From positions 14,793-21,713 of the forward strand of contig MFES01000032.1 of NCBI GenBank assembly GCA_001779955.1: a DNA stretch of 6,921 bases, written 5' to 3'. A program made the position numbers and the translations under genes. Of this stretch, positions 1-4,719 are shown piece after piece; position 1 is the stretch's first letter, and each line of letters opens with the position of its first letter. The notes below the pieces were generated by a model. The model was given only the letters and a program-made list of their open reading frames with translations. It was not told where the DNA came from and did no database searches. The DNA is from Candidatus Doudnabacteria bacterium RIFCSPHIGHO2_02_FULL_46_11 (GTDB lineage Bacteria; Patescibacteriota; Doudnabacteria; UBA920; 2-02-FULL-46-11).

Positions 1-1
1 T

Positions 2-685
2 GCAATCTTCGGCATAGAGCAAGGAATTGAGGCTCTTTTAAGCCCCACGCATCTACTGCTTGCCATAGGCGGCGCAATAATGGTCAGCGGGCCGCTCCAC
101 GCCATTTGGTACCGTCCCAGAAATATTCATACCGGGCCGACTATTATTTCCTTCGCTTTGTTCATGCTGACCATTAACTTCATGCTTCAATTCGTTCAGC
201 CTTTTAATTTCCCGTGGATATCGCCCGCCTTCCAGGCCGCAAACCCGATCAATTTTGAGTACGGCGTGGGTCTGGGCGTGGCCGGCACAATAATATTCAC
301 CGGAATATTCCTTGGTATGATCCTGGCCTGCCTCAAACACTGGCGCTTTCCCCTGGGTTCATTCACATTTACGCTCACTCTAAATGCCTTGGCTTTGAGT
401 TTTCTTGAAGGCAACTACCCCCTAATAATTTTAGGGGCATTGGTCTCCGGCATTCTCATTGATCTTCTTTATCAAAGTTTGGCTGGCCGACTCAATCAGG
501 AAAAATATTTGCGCTTGTTTGGTTTCATCACACCCGTGTTGATTTTCCTGCCATACGAGCTGGTGATTATGTCCACGACCGGAACAAATTGGTCAGTTCA
601 TATGTGGGCGGGGAATATTCTTATCTCCGGCATTGCCGGGCTGCTCATGACGTATTTAATAAAACCACCCGAACCAATAGCGTAA
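2..685 (+). CDS. Polytopic membrane protein, C-terminal part (5' end outside window)
   Basis: The reading frame is open from base 2 to the TAA at 683-685, so the gene begins before the window. The ATG at 80 is an internal Met, since coding continues upstream in frame with membrane-protein-like sequence (AIFGIEQGIEALLSPTHLLL). The visible 227 residues hold about seven hydrophobic segments: roughly residues 16-36, 46-64, 83-106, 113-130, 133-151, 159-177 and 188-208. They are linked by short loops, with a short polar tail (KPPEPIA). The reach THLLLAIGGAIMVSGPLHAIW, a His and Pro/Gly-bearing helix, is the most distinctive part. I do not recognise the family with confidence. It could be an integral membrane protein of unknown function or part of a transporter. 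Its stop codon lies inside an inverted repeat. Composition is intermediate between the AT-rich minus-strand genes and the GC-richer genes to the right. Confidence 0.75.
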   Translation, partial: AIFGIEQGIEALLSPTHLLLAIGGAIMVSGPLHAIWYRPRNIHTGPTIISFALFMLTINFMLQFVQPFNFPWISPAFQAANPINFEYGVGLGVAGTIIFTGIFLGMILACLKHWRFPLGSFTFTLTLNALALSFLEGNYPLIILGALVSGILIDLLYQSLAGRLNQEKYLRLFGFITPVLIFLPYELVIMSTTGTNWSVHMWAGNILISGIAGLLMTYLIKPPEPIA

Positions 686-719
686 CAACCACGTAACGGC
701 CGTGCTATGGTTGTTACGC
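680..719 (+). terminator. Hairpin spanning the stop codon of the membrane protein gene
   Basis: Perfect 12-bp inverted repeat: GCGTAACAACCA at 680-691 and TGGTTGTTACGC at 708-719, with a 16-nt loop that holds the palindrome ACGGCCGT. The TAA stop (683-685) sits in the left arm. No T-run follows, so it may be a Rho-type or RNA-stability hairpin rather than a classical intrinsic terminator. Confidence 0.5.
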
Positions 720-822
720 CAACAAACGGCTCAAGAATTACAACGCGTAATAGCTACAATGTTTCGTTCTCTCGAGGGTTAGGGAAATCTTAGCTTGCTC
801 CTCGGCAAACCGAACCTTCCTT

Positions 823-860
823 AATAAATATAAAAACGCCTAGGCGTTTTTATATTTATT
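823..860. terminator. 38-bp perfect palindrome, likely bidirectional terminator
   Basis: Bases 823-860 are a perfect palindrome centred on CCTAGG, with no loop in the DNA. On either strand it reads A-tract, short GC core, T-tract (AAAAACGCCTAGGCGTTTTT), the layout of a bidirectional intrinsic terminator between the converging membrane-protein gene and TrmB1 gene. The GC part of the stem is short, so strength is uncertain. The TAG stop of the minus-strand gene lies at the exact centre. Confidence 0.6.
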
Positions 861-1604
861 CAATTCTTCATCATTTATTACATCTGCGCTTTCCCAGGCA
901 AGCTCAAAAAGAGTGCGTAAAGATAAAAATATATCTCTGCTTCTTATAAGCACGGCAAATAATTTTGGCGAATAAGAGAAAAACGCTACTGTATCATCAA
1001 ATAAAACATTGTCAGTTAGAAACTGGGTATCTTTTTTTGCAAATCTGTGCTGATAAAATTCAGTATGTTCTGTATTGGCCGCGTATTTTAAATCTTCATG
1101 GCCCATAGTTAAAATTTCTTTAATTTTTATTTCACCCTTACTAGATTTTATTTTTAATTTTTCAGGAACATCTGGAAATAATTCTTCTACGTCGCGAATG
1201 GTGGCAAAAAAACGAATCTCTTTAGCGGCAATTATTTTTTCATAAACTTGACGCATGCCCTCTTTGCCTTCAAATAACTGCACTTGGGGCTTATCTTTTT
1301 TGGCGTTGTAAATAGCAAGAAGGTTTGGCAAAAATCTTTTCACCAGTTCCTGCTTATGATAAAGATCATTAATAATTTTTTCAGGAGACTCGGCCACATA
1401 AAGAGCTTTAATGCTTCTCGGTACAATACTCGCCAAGCCCTTACTTTGTAGGCTATCGAGAATGAGATAGGTGGTGGGCCTTTTTGTACCTGCCTTTTTA
1501 GAAATACTCTCTACTGAAGCCTCACCCAACTCCAAAAGAGCCAGATAAACACTGGCTTCTTTTTGATTCAAACCTACTTTTTCGAATAGTTCTTCAAGCT
1601 CCAT
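840..1604 (-). CDS. TrmB-family transcriptional regulator (TrmB1)
   Basis: A 254-residue cytoplasmic DNA-binding regulator. Residues about 5-70 form a TrmB-type winged helix-turn-helix: LNQKEASVYLALLELGEASVE is the helix pair, then ISKKAGTKRPTTYLILDSLQSKGLA the recognition helix and wing entry. A short helical linker (about 72-105) follows. The C-terminal effector region begins with LFEGKEGMRQVYEKI, a sequence typical of short TrmB-like proteins found in archaea and candidate-phylum bacteria. It ends in a conserved-looking aromatic helix (LRTLFELAWESA) shared with TrmB2 downstream. The longer sugar-binding domain of archaeal TrmB is not evident, so the ligand is unknown. The ATG at 1604 lies six bases after a plausible -10 and has no Shine-Dalgarno, suggesting a leaderless message. 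It diverges from the secreted-protein gene at 1787, a likely target. The coding region is strongly AT-rich. Confidence 0.85.
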   Translation of the reverse strand: MELEELFEKVGLNQKEASVYLALLELGEASVESISKKAGTKRPTTYLILDSLQSKGLASIVPRSIKALYVAESPEKIINDLYHKQELVKRFLPNLLAIYNAKKDKPQVQLFEGKEGMRQVYEKIIAAKEIRFFATIRDVEELFPDVPEKLKIKSSKGEIKIKEILTMGHEDLKYAANTEHTEFYQHRFAKKDTQFLTDNVLFDDTVAFFSYSPKLFAVLIRSRDIFLSLRTLFELAWESADVINDEELNKYKNA

Positions 1605-1610
1605 ATAATA

Positions 1611-1639
1611 AGTTTATTCAATCTTCTCTATTTTGTCAA
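1611..1639 (-). promoter_or_regulatory. Promoter of the TrmB1 gene
   Basis: On the minus strand there is a consensus -35 TTGACA (1634-1639), a 17-nt spacer and -10 TAAACT (1611-1616, 4 of 6 to consensus). Six bases (TATTAT) separate the -10 from the ATG, so transcription would start at or next to the start codon. Confidence 0.6.
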
Positions 1640-1652
1640 TTTTTTTGACAAA
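1632..1652. promoter_or_regulatory. Inverted-repeat operator candidate over the TrmB1 -35
   Basis: Perfect 8-bp arms, TTTGTCAA (1632-1639) and TTGACAAA (1645-1652), separated by 5 T. The left arm contains the -35 of the TrmB1 promoter read on the minus strand. A dimeric regulator bound here would block that promoter; TrmB1 autoregulation is the simplest guess, but it is not proven. Confidence 0.5.
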
Positions 1653-1717
1653 TAATCCATTAGGGCCTTGAAATGCACGATTTAAGGGCTTTAAATTCTC
1701 AAATCAAGTCATAAAGA

Positions 1718-1746
1718 TTGACAGTAGTCAATTTATTTGATAAAGT
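1718..1746 (+). promoter_or_regulatory. Promoter of the secreted-protein gene
   Basis: TTGACA at 1718-1723, 17-nt spacer, TAAAGT at 1741-1746. The -35 lies in a small inverted repeat, ATTGAC-AGTA-GTCAAT (1717-1732). Transcription would start near 1753, giving a leader of about 34 nt that contains a strong ribosome site AAGGAGG (1776-1782). The arrangement mirrors the divergent TrmB1 promoter (same -35, same 17-nt spacing, TAAAGT against TAAACT). Confidence 0.55.
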
Positions 1747-1786
1747 AACTGCAAATAAAACTCACCCAATAAGCCAAGGAGGCTTT

Positions 1787-2350
1787 ATGTTCCGCACCGC
1801 ACTGTTCGCCGCCTTATTGTTGACCACTCTCACGGTCAACGCACAGGCCCAGCAGACGTTCTACATCGAGGTGCAAAATGTCGTGCATAAGTCCGACATA
1901 ACCCCTCAAGTGGACGTCTACTCCACCAAAAAGTTCAACGATTCCCTTGGCATCTTTGCCTGGCTTTTGATTGGCCAGCAATGGTCCGAGGGGCTCGTGG
2001 GCGTGATGTATACGCCTAAGAACTGGCTGGAGCTTGGCCTGGGGTATGGCCTCGAACATGATGAAAACCCTGGACGTTACGTGGGTCAAATCGTGCTCGT
2101 GCATGGTCCAGCTTCTCTCGCGATTATCGGAGAGAACGGCGGTAGCGGAAGTTGGTACAAGATCGAGGGTTTGGTTGACCTACGACGCAACTTCAGCCTT
2201 GGCATTATTGGGCAGAGGTTCGTTGGTTTGGGTCCTGAGCTGCAATTTGAGCTCGGAAAAACCGGACTCCGTATCTGGGGAGCGCCTGTAATGTATGATG
2301 TTGAGGCGCGGACCACCAACACGCTACTAGGGCTTCGGTTGAAATATTGA
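1787..2350 (+). CDS. Secreted beta-rich protein, possibly a small beta-barrel
   Basis: A 187-residue exported protein of unknown family. Residues 1-21 are a signal peptide: a short basic start (MFR), a hydrophobic core (about residues 5-17), and an AQA motif before Gln22 that suits signal peptidase I. The mature part has alternating hydrophobic/polar stretches typical of beta strands (WLELGLGYGLE, GQIVLVHG, FSLGIIGQRF, LQFELGKTGLRIWG). It ends LLGLRLKY: a terminal Tyr with hydrophobics at alternate positions, like the last strand of outer-membrane beta-barrels. The ATG at 1787 is chosen because AAGGAGG lies four bases upstream and a signal peptide begins there. An in-frame TTG at 1718 would add 23 residues but coincides with the promoter -35. 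GC content is clearly higher than in the neighbouring TrmB1 gene. No Cys is present in the mature protein. Confidence 0.75.
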   Translation: MFRTALFAALLLTTLTVNAQAQQTFYIEVQNVVHKSDITPQVDVYSTKKFNDSLGIFAWLLIGQQWSEGLVGVMYTPKNWLELGLGYGLEHDENPGRYVGQIVLVHGPASLAIIGENGGSGSWYKIEGLVDLRRNFSLGIIGQRFVGLGPELQFELGKTGLRIWGAPVMYDVEARTTNTLLGLRLKY

Positions 2351-2535
2351 CCGTAGCAATGGATCAGCTGCCGGAGCCTGCTAGGGACTTGGCAACAGAA
2401 CCCTAGAAATCGCGGATCCGAAGAGCCGCGTCGCGAAACTCCAAGTGAGTTTCGTGGCTGTCCCGAGATGTGTATCTCGGCTGATAATTCCGAAGGGATG
2501 AAACAGCAAATATGATAACGCGTTAAGGAGGCCTG
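2351..2535 (+). ncRNA. Structured intercistronic RNA / leader of the 64-residue gene
   Basis: The 185-nt gap between the two plus-strand genes is rich in inverted repeats. They are CTAGGG (2381-2386) with CCCTAG (2401-2406), CGCGG (2411-2415) with CCGCG (2426-2430), and CGAAACTC (2434-2441) with GAGTTTCG (2447-2454) around a CAAGT loop. A three-way junction follows at 2457-2507. GGATC (2361-2365) could also pair with GATCC (2415-2419). I see no convincing promoter in the gap, so it is probably part of one message with the upstream gene. It does not match a riboswitch class I can name. Confidence 0.45.
2457..2507 (+). ncRNA. Hammerhead-ribozyme-like three-way junction
   Basis: The element order matches a hammerhead with stem III open. 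Stem III is GCTGT (2457-2461) with ACAGC (2503-2507). Next is C at 2462 in the cleavage-site position (GUC). Stem I is CCGAGAT/ATCTCGG (2463-2469/2474-2480) with a GTGT loop. The core strand is CTGATAA (2481-2487). Stem II is TCC/GGA (2489-2491/2496-2498) with a GAAG loop, flanked by a U-U mismatch, then GAAA (2500-2503). The family core is CUGANGA and GAAA, so A replaces the catalytic G8 and the usual G-C pair at the base of stem II is U-U. It may therefore be a decayed or inactive hammerhead, or a different junction that happens to resemble one. Confidence 0.4.
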
Positions 2536-2730
2536 GTGTCAAACAACAATGAAGTCGAAGCCAAAATCCGAACCACAGATCTCACCGAGCAGCAGGAATA
2601 CGCGGTGAGACGCAGCTTGGATCTGCCAATCAGTCCTGAAATGTCGCAAAAGTTTTCTACTCTTGGCGAAGTTTTTTTCAAGAGGGCTGCGTGGTTGGGG
2701 CTATCCAAATTGGGGAAACTAGACACCTAA
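2536..2730 (+). CDS. Small protein of unknown function (64 aa)
   Basis: A short soluble protein starting at GTG 2536, chosen because AAGGAGG (2525-2531) lies four bases upstream, the same spacing as for the secreted-protein gene. The N-terminal half is polar and probably helical (EVEAKIRTTDLTEQQEYAVRR). The C-terminal half is more hydrophobic and basic (VFFKRAAWLGLSKLGKL) and might form one amphipathic helix. There is no signal peptide, no clear transmembrane helix and no Cys. I do not recognise the family. It lies downstream of the structured spacer and is followed directly by a strong hairpin, so it is the last gene of its unit. The ribosome site and terminal hairpin support a real gene. 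Confidence 0.55.
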   Translation: MSNNNEVEAKIRTTDLTEQQEYAVRRSLDLPISPEMSQKFSTLGEVFFKRAAWLGLSKLGKLDT

Positions 2731-2738
2731 ATCACAAA

Positions 2739-2767
2739 CCCTGCATTGGCTATACGCTAATGCAGGG
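2739..2767 (+). terminator. Strong terminal hairpin after the 64-residue gene
   Basis: CCCTGCATTGGC (2739-2750) pairs with GCTAATGCAGGG (2756-2767) around a TATAC loop: 12 bp with one G-T wobble. No T-run follows immediately; the nearest is at 2786-2792. It ends the plus-strand unit before the converging CBS gene and may act on both strands. Confidence 0.6.
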
Positions 2768-2790
2768 CGAAGTATTGAATAGGACTTTTT

Positions 2791-3252
2791 TTATTCGTTG
2801 GCTAAAAGACTAACTATATCCGACTTGGTTACAACCCCGACTAAAACATGATCCGCGTTCACCACTGGCACAATGCTCAAATTTTTATCGATCATTAGCG
2901 CGGCCAGTTGGTGAATGTCCAGATCGGCATTGACTACCTCAAACTCTTTGCTCATTATTTCCCGAACTTCCGTAGCCAAAACTTGAGAAATTTGTTTTTC
3001 TACCTCGTCGCCGTCCAGGGGATTATCCAAATAAACCGCGCTTCCCAAAATCCCTAGGAATTGAGGAATACGAATGGGCTTTTCAATTTTGAGCAAATCG
3101 TCTTCGGTGACGACCCCGACCACGCGGTCGTTCTCGACCACGGGCATTCCGGAGAATCGGTTCTCGGCTAAAATCCGCGCCACGTCGCTTACTTGAGTTG
3201 CGGGTGCGCAAGCGATTACTTGTTCGGTCATGATGTCGTTTACTTTTGGCAT
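2791..3252 (-). CDS. Two-CBS-domain protein
   Basis: A 153-residue cytoplasmic protein made of a tandem CBS pair (Bateman module) and nothing else. CBS1 spans about residues 4-58 (DIMTEQVIACAP, then FSGMPVVENDRVVGVVTEDDLL). An insert of about 35 residues follows (IPQFLGILGSAVYLDNPLDGD). CBS2 spans about 96-150 (EIMSKEFEVVNAD, then LSIVPVVNADHVLVGVVTKSDIV). Stand-alone CBS pairs usually bind adenine nucleotides or related ligands and regulate a partner; the partner is unknown here. The gene lies 78 bp downstream of TrmB2 on the same strand, so it could be co-transcribed, but it also appears to have its own promoter. The ATG at 3252 lies six bases after a TAGAAT -10, with no Shine-Dalgarno. Confidence 0.9.
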   Translation of the reverse strand: MPKVNDIMTEQVIACAPATQVSDVARILAENRFSGMPVVENDRVVGVVTEDDLLKIEKPIRIPQFLGILGSAVYLDNPLDGDEVEKQISQVLATEVREIMSKEFEVVNADLDIHQLAALMIDKNLSIVPVVNADHVLVGVVTKSDIVSLLANE

Positions 3253-3258
3253 AATTTT

Positions 3259-3264
3259 ATTCTA
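3259..3264 (-). promoter_or_regulatory. -10 element of the CBS gene, apparently leaderless
   Basis: The minus strand reads TAGAAT (5 of 6 to consensus), then AAAATT, then the ATG. No good -35 is found 16-18 bases upstream (CAGTAA or similar). That, plus the palindrome centred about 38 bp upstream of the ATG, suggests an activator-dependent promoter. Confidence 0.45.
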
Positions 3265-3273
3265 GCTAATAAT

Positions 3274-3288
3274 TAGTATTTTTACTGC
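3274..3288. promoter_or_regulatory. Motif shared by the CBS and TrmB2 promoters (copy 1)
   Basis: TAGTATTTTTACTGC here and TAGTATATTTACTCC at 4241-4255 agree at 13 of 15 positions. Both contain the inverted repeat AGTA-N4-TACT. This copy falls in the spacer/-35 region of the CBS promoter and overlaps the adjoining palindrome. Confidence 0.45.
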
Positions 3289-3298
3289 ATATGCAGTA
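3283..3298. promoter_or_regulatory. 16-bp perfect palindrome upstream of the CBS gene
   Basis: TACTGCATATGCAGTA is a perfect palindrome centred between 3290 and 3291, about 38 bp upstream of the CBS ATG. That is near the position of class II activator sites if the message is leaderless. TACT/AGTA half-sites recall published archaeal TrmB operators, so TrmB2 next door is the natural candidate; this is inference. Confidence 0.5.
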
Positions 3299-3330
3299 TT
3301 GTTGCTTAATTTGTTACTTACCTGATTACA

Positions 3331-4116
3331 TTATAGCTTAGCCGCGCTTTGCCAAGCAATTTCAAACAAAAGTTTAAGTGAATTGGCGAAAGACTGGTTT
3401 TGGATTTCAAACGCCGCGTTTTCATTGGGTTTGAATAATACACCCATAACAATATCGTCGTAGATATTTATTTCCGCGGCCGGCAGGCCGGTAAAGGTGC
3501 TGTCTAAAACTCGGTATTCACCCACGGCCTCCATTTTCTTTTTGCCCTTATAAGTAGTTTCGTAAAAATATTTCGCCGCTTCGTTTTTCACAACCAAAAC
3601 TTTTTCTTTAATGCCTTTTTCGGCCCTGGCTTTAACATGCTCTTTACCGAATTGGTCAAATTCGGGTAAATATTGACTCAAATCCAAGACTGAATAAATC
3701 ACTCCTTTTGATTGCAGAGTGTGATTATAAATATTTTTTATTCCTTCACGTCCCTCGAAAAAACGGATTACCGGCTTAACGTCGCTTTTATACACTAGCT
3801 GAAGATCCGATAACAATTCTTTGGCCTGATTAAAATTTCGCTCGGCCTGATGTTTTTTATTTTCCAGATATTGCAAAAAACGTGAAGGCGGCTCGGCTGC
3901 GTACAGTATTTTCTTTTTACCCAAAATCGCCCGGCTAGCCAAACCATACAAAGCCAGACGCTCGAGAATGTCATAACCGGTGGTGCGGTTGATTTGCGCC
4001 GCCTTGCTGACACTTCTGACATTACCTTGCCCCAATTCCAGCAGGGCCAAATAGACTTTGGCTTCATTTGGCTGCAATGCCAGTTTATCAACCCGTTCTA
4101 CCAACTTATAATCCAT
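3331..4116 (-). CDS. TrmB-family transcriptional regulator (TrmB2)
   Basis: A 261-residue paralogue-like relative of TrmB1 with the same plan. The winged HTH spans about residues 6-72 (LQPNEAKVYLALLELGQGNVR, then VSKAAQINRTTGYDILERLALYGLAS). A helical linker rich in Lys, Glu and Gln (about 78-108) follows. The effector region opens with IRFFEGREGIKNIYNHTL and ends LKLLFEIAWQSAAKL. The two proteins match closely only in the HTH and in these landmarks, so they are likely old paralogues or independent family members rather than a recent duplication. The ATG at 4116 is used because an in-frame TAA lies about 27 bases upstream; no Shine-Dalgarno is seen. The gene diverges from the 4444-5360 unit and precedes the CBS gene on the same strand. 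A good promoter and a leader of about 119 nt precede it. Confidence 0.85.
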   Translation of the reverse strand: MDYKLVERVDKLALQPNEAKVYLALLELGQGNVRSVSKAAQINRTTGYDILERLALYGLASRAILGKKKILYAAEPPSRFLQYLENKKHQAERNFNQAKELLSDLQLVYKSDVKPVIRFFEGREGIKNIYNHTLQSKGVIYSVLDLSQYLPEFDQFGKEHVKARAEKGIKEKVLVVKNEAAKYFYETTYKGKKKMEAVGEYRVLDSTFTGLPAAEINIYDDIVMGVLFKPNENAAFEIQNQSFANSLKLLFEIAWQSAAKL

Positions 4117-4199
4117 CCCGAATGAAGTCTCAGTTATTTACTAAATAATCTTTACTAACCGTTATCTAAATAAGGGGTATGTAAGGTCTACCATTGAAC

Positions 4200-4216
4200 G
4201 GAAACCGAAGGTTTCC
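4200..4216 (-). other. Hairpin in the TrmB2 leader RNA
   Basis: The minus strand reads GGAAACC-TTC-GGTTTCC, a perfect 7-bp stem with a three-base loop. Outside it, GTATG and CATAC (at 4224-4228 and 4177-4181 in window coordinates) can pair to enclose a larger fold. Function unknown; it may modulate TrmB2 expression. Confidence 0.4.
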
Positions 4217-4240
4217 TACTTCATACGGGATCCATAAATT

Positions 4241-4255
4241 TAGTATATTTACTCC
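4241..4255. promoter_or_regulatory. Motif shared by the CBS and TrmB2 promoters (copy 2)
   Basis: TAGTATATTTACTCC, 13 of 15 identical to 3274-3288. It covers the TrmB2 -10, so a bound protein would be expected to repress TrmB2. Confidence 0.45.
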
Positions 4256-4270
4256 TGCGTTTTGTGTCAA
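4242..4270 (-). promoter_or_regulatory. Promoter of the TrmB2 gene
   Basis: On the minus strand there is TTGACA (4265-4270), a 17-nt spacer and TATACT (4242-4247, 5 of 6). The start is expected near 4235, which is itself the A of an ATG (see findings). The -10 is part of the AGTA-N4-TACT repeat (4242-4253), and the -35 is one half of TGTC-N10-GACA (4265-4282). Both core elements thus sit in symmetric, operator-like sequence. Confidence 0.6.
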
Positions 4271-4349
4271 ATGCTTTCGACAAAATAGATAATGATAACA
4301 AAATCACCAATGAATAAAGGATTTTTCGCCTAATTATTGACTTATTATC

Positions 4350-4377
4350 TTAACAAATTTGACAGATATGAAATAAT
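4350..4377 (+). promoter_or_regulatory. Tentative promoter of the 4444-5360 unit
   Basis: TTAACA (4350-4355, 5 of 6), 16-nt spacer, AATAAT (4372-4377, 5 of 6). A start near 4384 would place the first leader hairpin at the very 5' end of the RNA. A perfect TTGACA at 4359-4364 has no acceptable -10 at 16-18 bases, so it was not used. Confidence 0.35.
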
Positions 4378-4382
4378 ACTGC

Positions 4383-4429
4383 GTTAACCTACTCATAGGT
4401 TAACCGCTTCCCCGGGCGAACCGGGTAAG
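4383..4429 (+). other. Two consecutive hairpins in the 5' leader
   Basis: Hairpin 1 is GTTAACCTA (4383-4391) with TAGGTTAAC (4396-4404), a perfect 9-bp stem with a CTCA loop. Hairpin 2 is CTTCCCCGG (4407-4415) with CCGGGTAAG (4421-4429), eight pairs and one mismatch around GCGAA. They end four bases before the ribosome site AAGGGGG (4433-4439). Likely roles are 5'-end protection of the mRNA or control of ribosome access. Confidence 0.5.
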
Positions 4430-4443
4430 TTTAAGGGGGCCCA

Positions 4444-4719
4444 ATGACAAGCCACCCAAAATACCAAACTATCCTCACCCAACTGCTGGGGGCGATGGAT
4501 AGCTTCTTCAACGCATTCGGAGAGGATGCCGTACAATGCGCAGTTGCCACACAGAAAGTGGTGGCTCACGCCGCCCAACTAAGAGTGATGCACATACCAC
4601 CAAAAGCTCGGGCAGGCATCATCCTGCAGCTTCGCGAGAAAGGCATGGAGCGTAAAAAGCATGGCTACCCAATGTGTTTCTACGAGGTTGAAAAACTCAT
4701 TAAGGAGCTCGGCGGATGA
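4444..4719 (+). CDS. Small helical protein of unknown function (91 aa)
   Basis: The ATG at 4444 follows AAGGGGG by four bases, echoing the AAGGAGG-N4 layout of the other plus-strand genes. The protein is soluble, predicted mostly helical, with no signal peptide or membrane span. An N-terminal amphipathic region (YQTILTQLLGAMDSFFNAFG) and a middle Ala/Val-rich helix containing Cys31 lead to a basic segment (LREKGMERKKHG) and a C-terminal EVEKLIKELGG helix. I do not recognise the family. Its TGA overlaps the ATG of the next gene (ATGA at 4716-4719), which implies translational coupling and a linked function with the membrane protein. Composition is GC-rich relative to TrmB2. Confidence 0.65.
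   Translation: MTSHPKYQTILTQLLGAMDSFFNAFGEDAVQCAVATQKVVAHAAQLRVMHIPPKARAGIILQLREKGMERKKHGYPMCFYEVEKLIKELGG

Larger units (their letters stand above)
4117..4443. other. 327-bp divergent intergenic region between TrmB2 and the 4444 gene
   Basis: No protein gene is supported here. It holds, left to right: a direct repeat TTTACTAA (4137-4144 and 4151-4158), a hairpin in the TrmB2 leader, the TrmB2 promoter on the minus strand with an operator-like repeat, a tentative plus-strand promoter, and two leader hairpins. Except for the last 60 bases, it is AT-rich. Confidence 0.7.

Noticed and set aside
53..414. Minus-strand open frames under the membrane protein gene
   Set aside because: They are shadows of a well-supported plus-strand coding frame, with no ribosome site or recognisable product.
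80..685. Complete 201-residue gene starting at ATG 80
   Set aside because: The frame stays open to the window edge with membrane-like sequence, so this ATG is internal and the gene is partial.
1718..1786. Upstream TTG start for the secreted protein
   Set aside because: The TTG is the -35 hexamer of a good promoter, has no ribosome site, and would bury the signal peptide; AAGGAGG supports ATG 1787.
2351..2535. Integron attC site or tRNA in the structured spacer
   Set aside because: No attC core sites, no integrase, and no cloverleaf with T-loop consensus could be found; the stems fit a local RNA fold better.
4359..4364. TTGACA as the -35 of the 4444-5360 unit
   Set aside because: The bases 16-18 downstream (around GTTAAC) do not resemble a -10; TTAACA/AATAAT fits better, though weakly.
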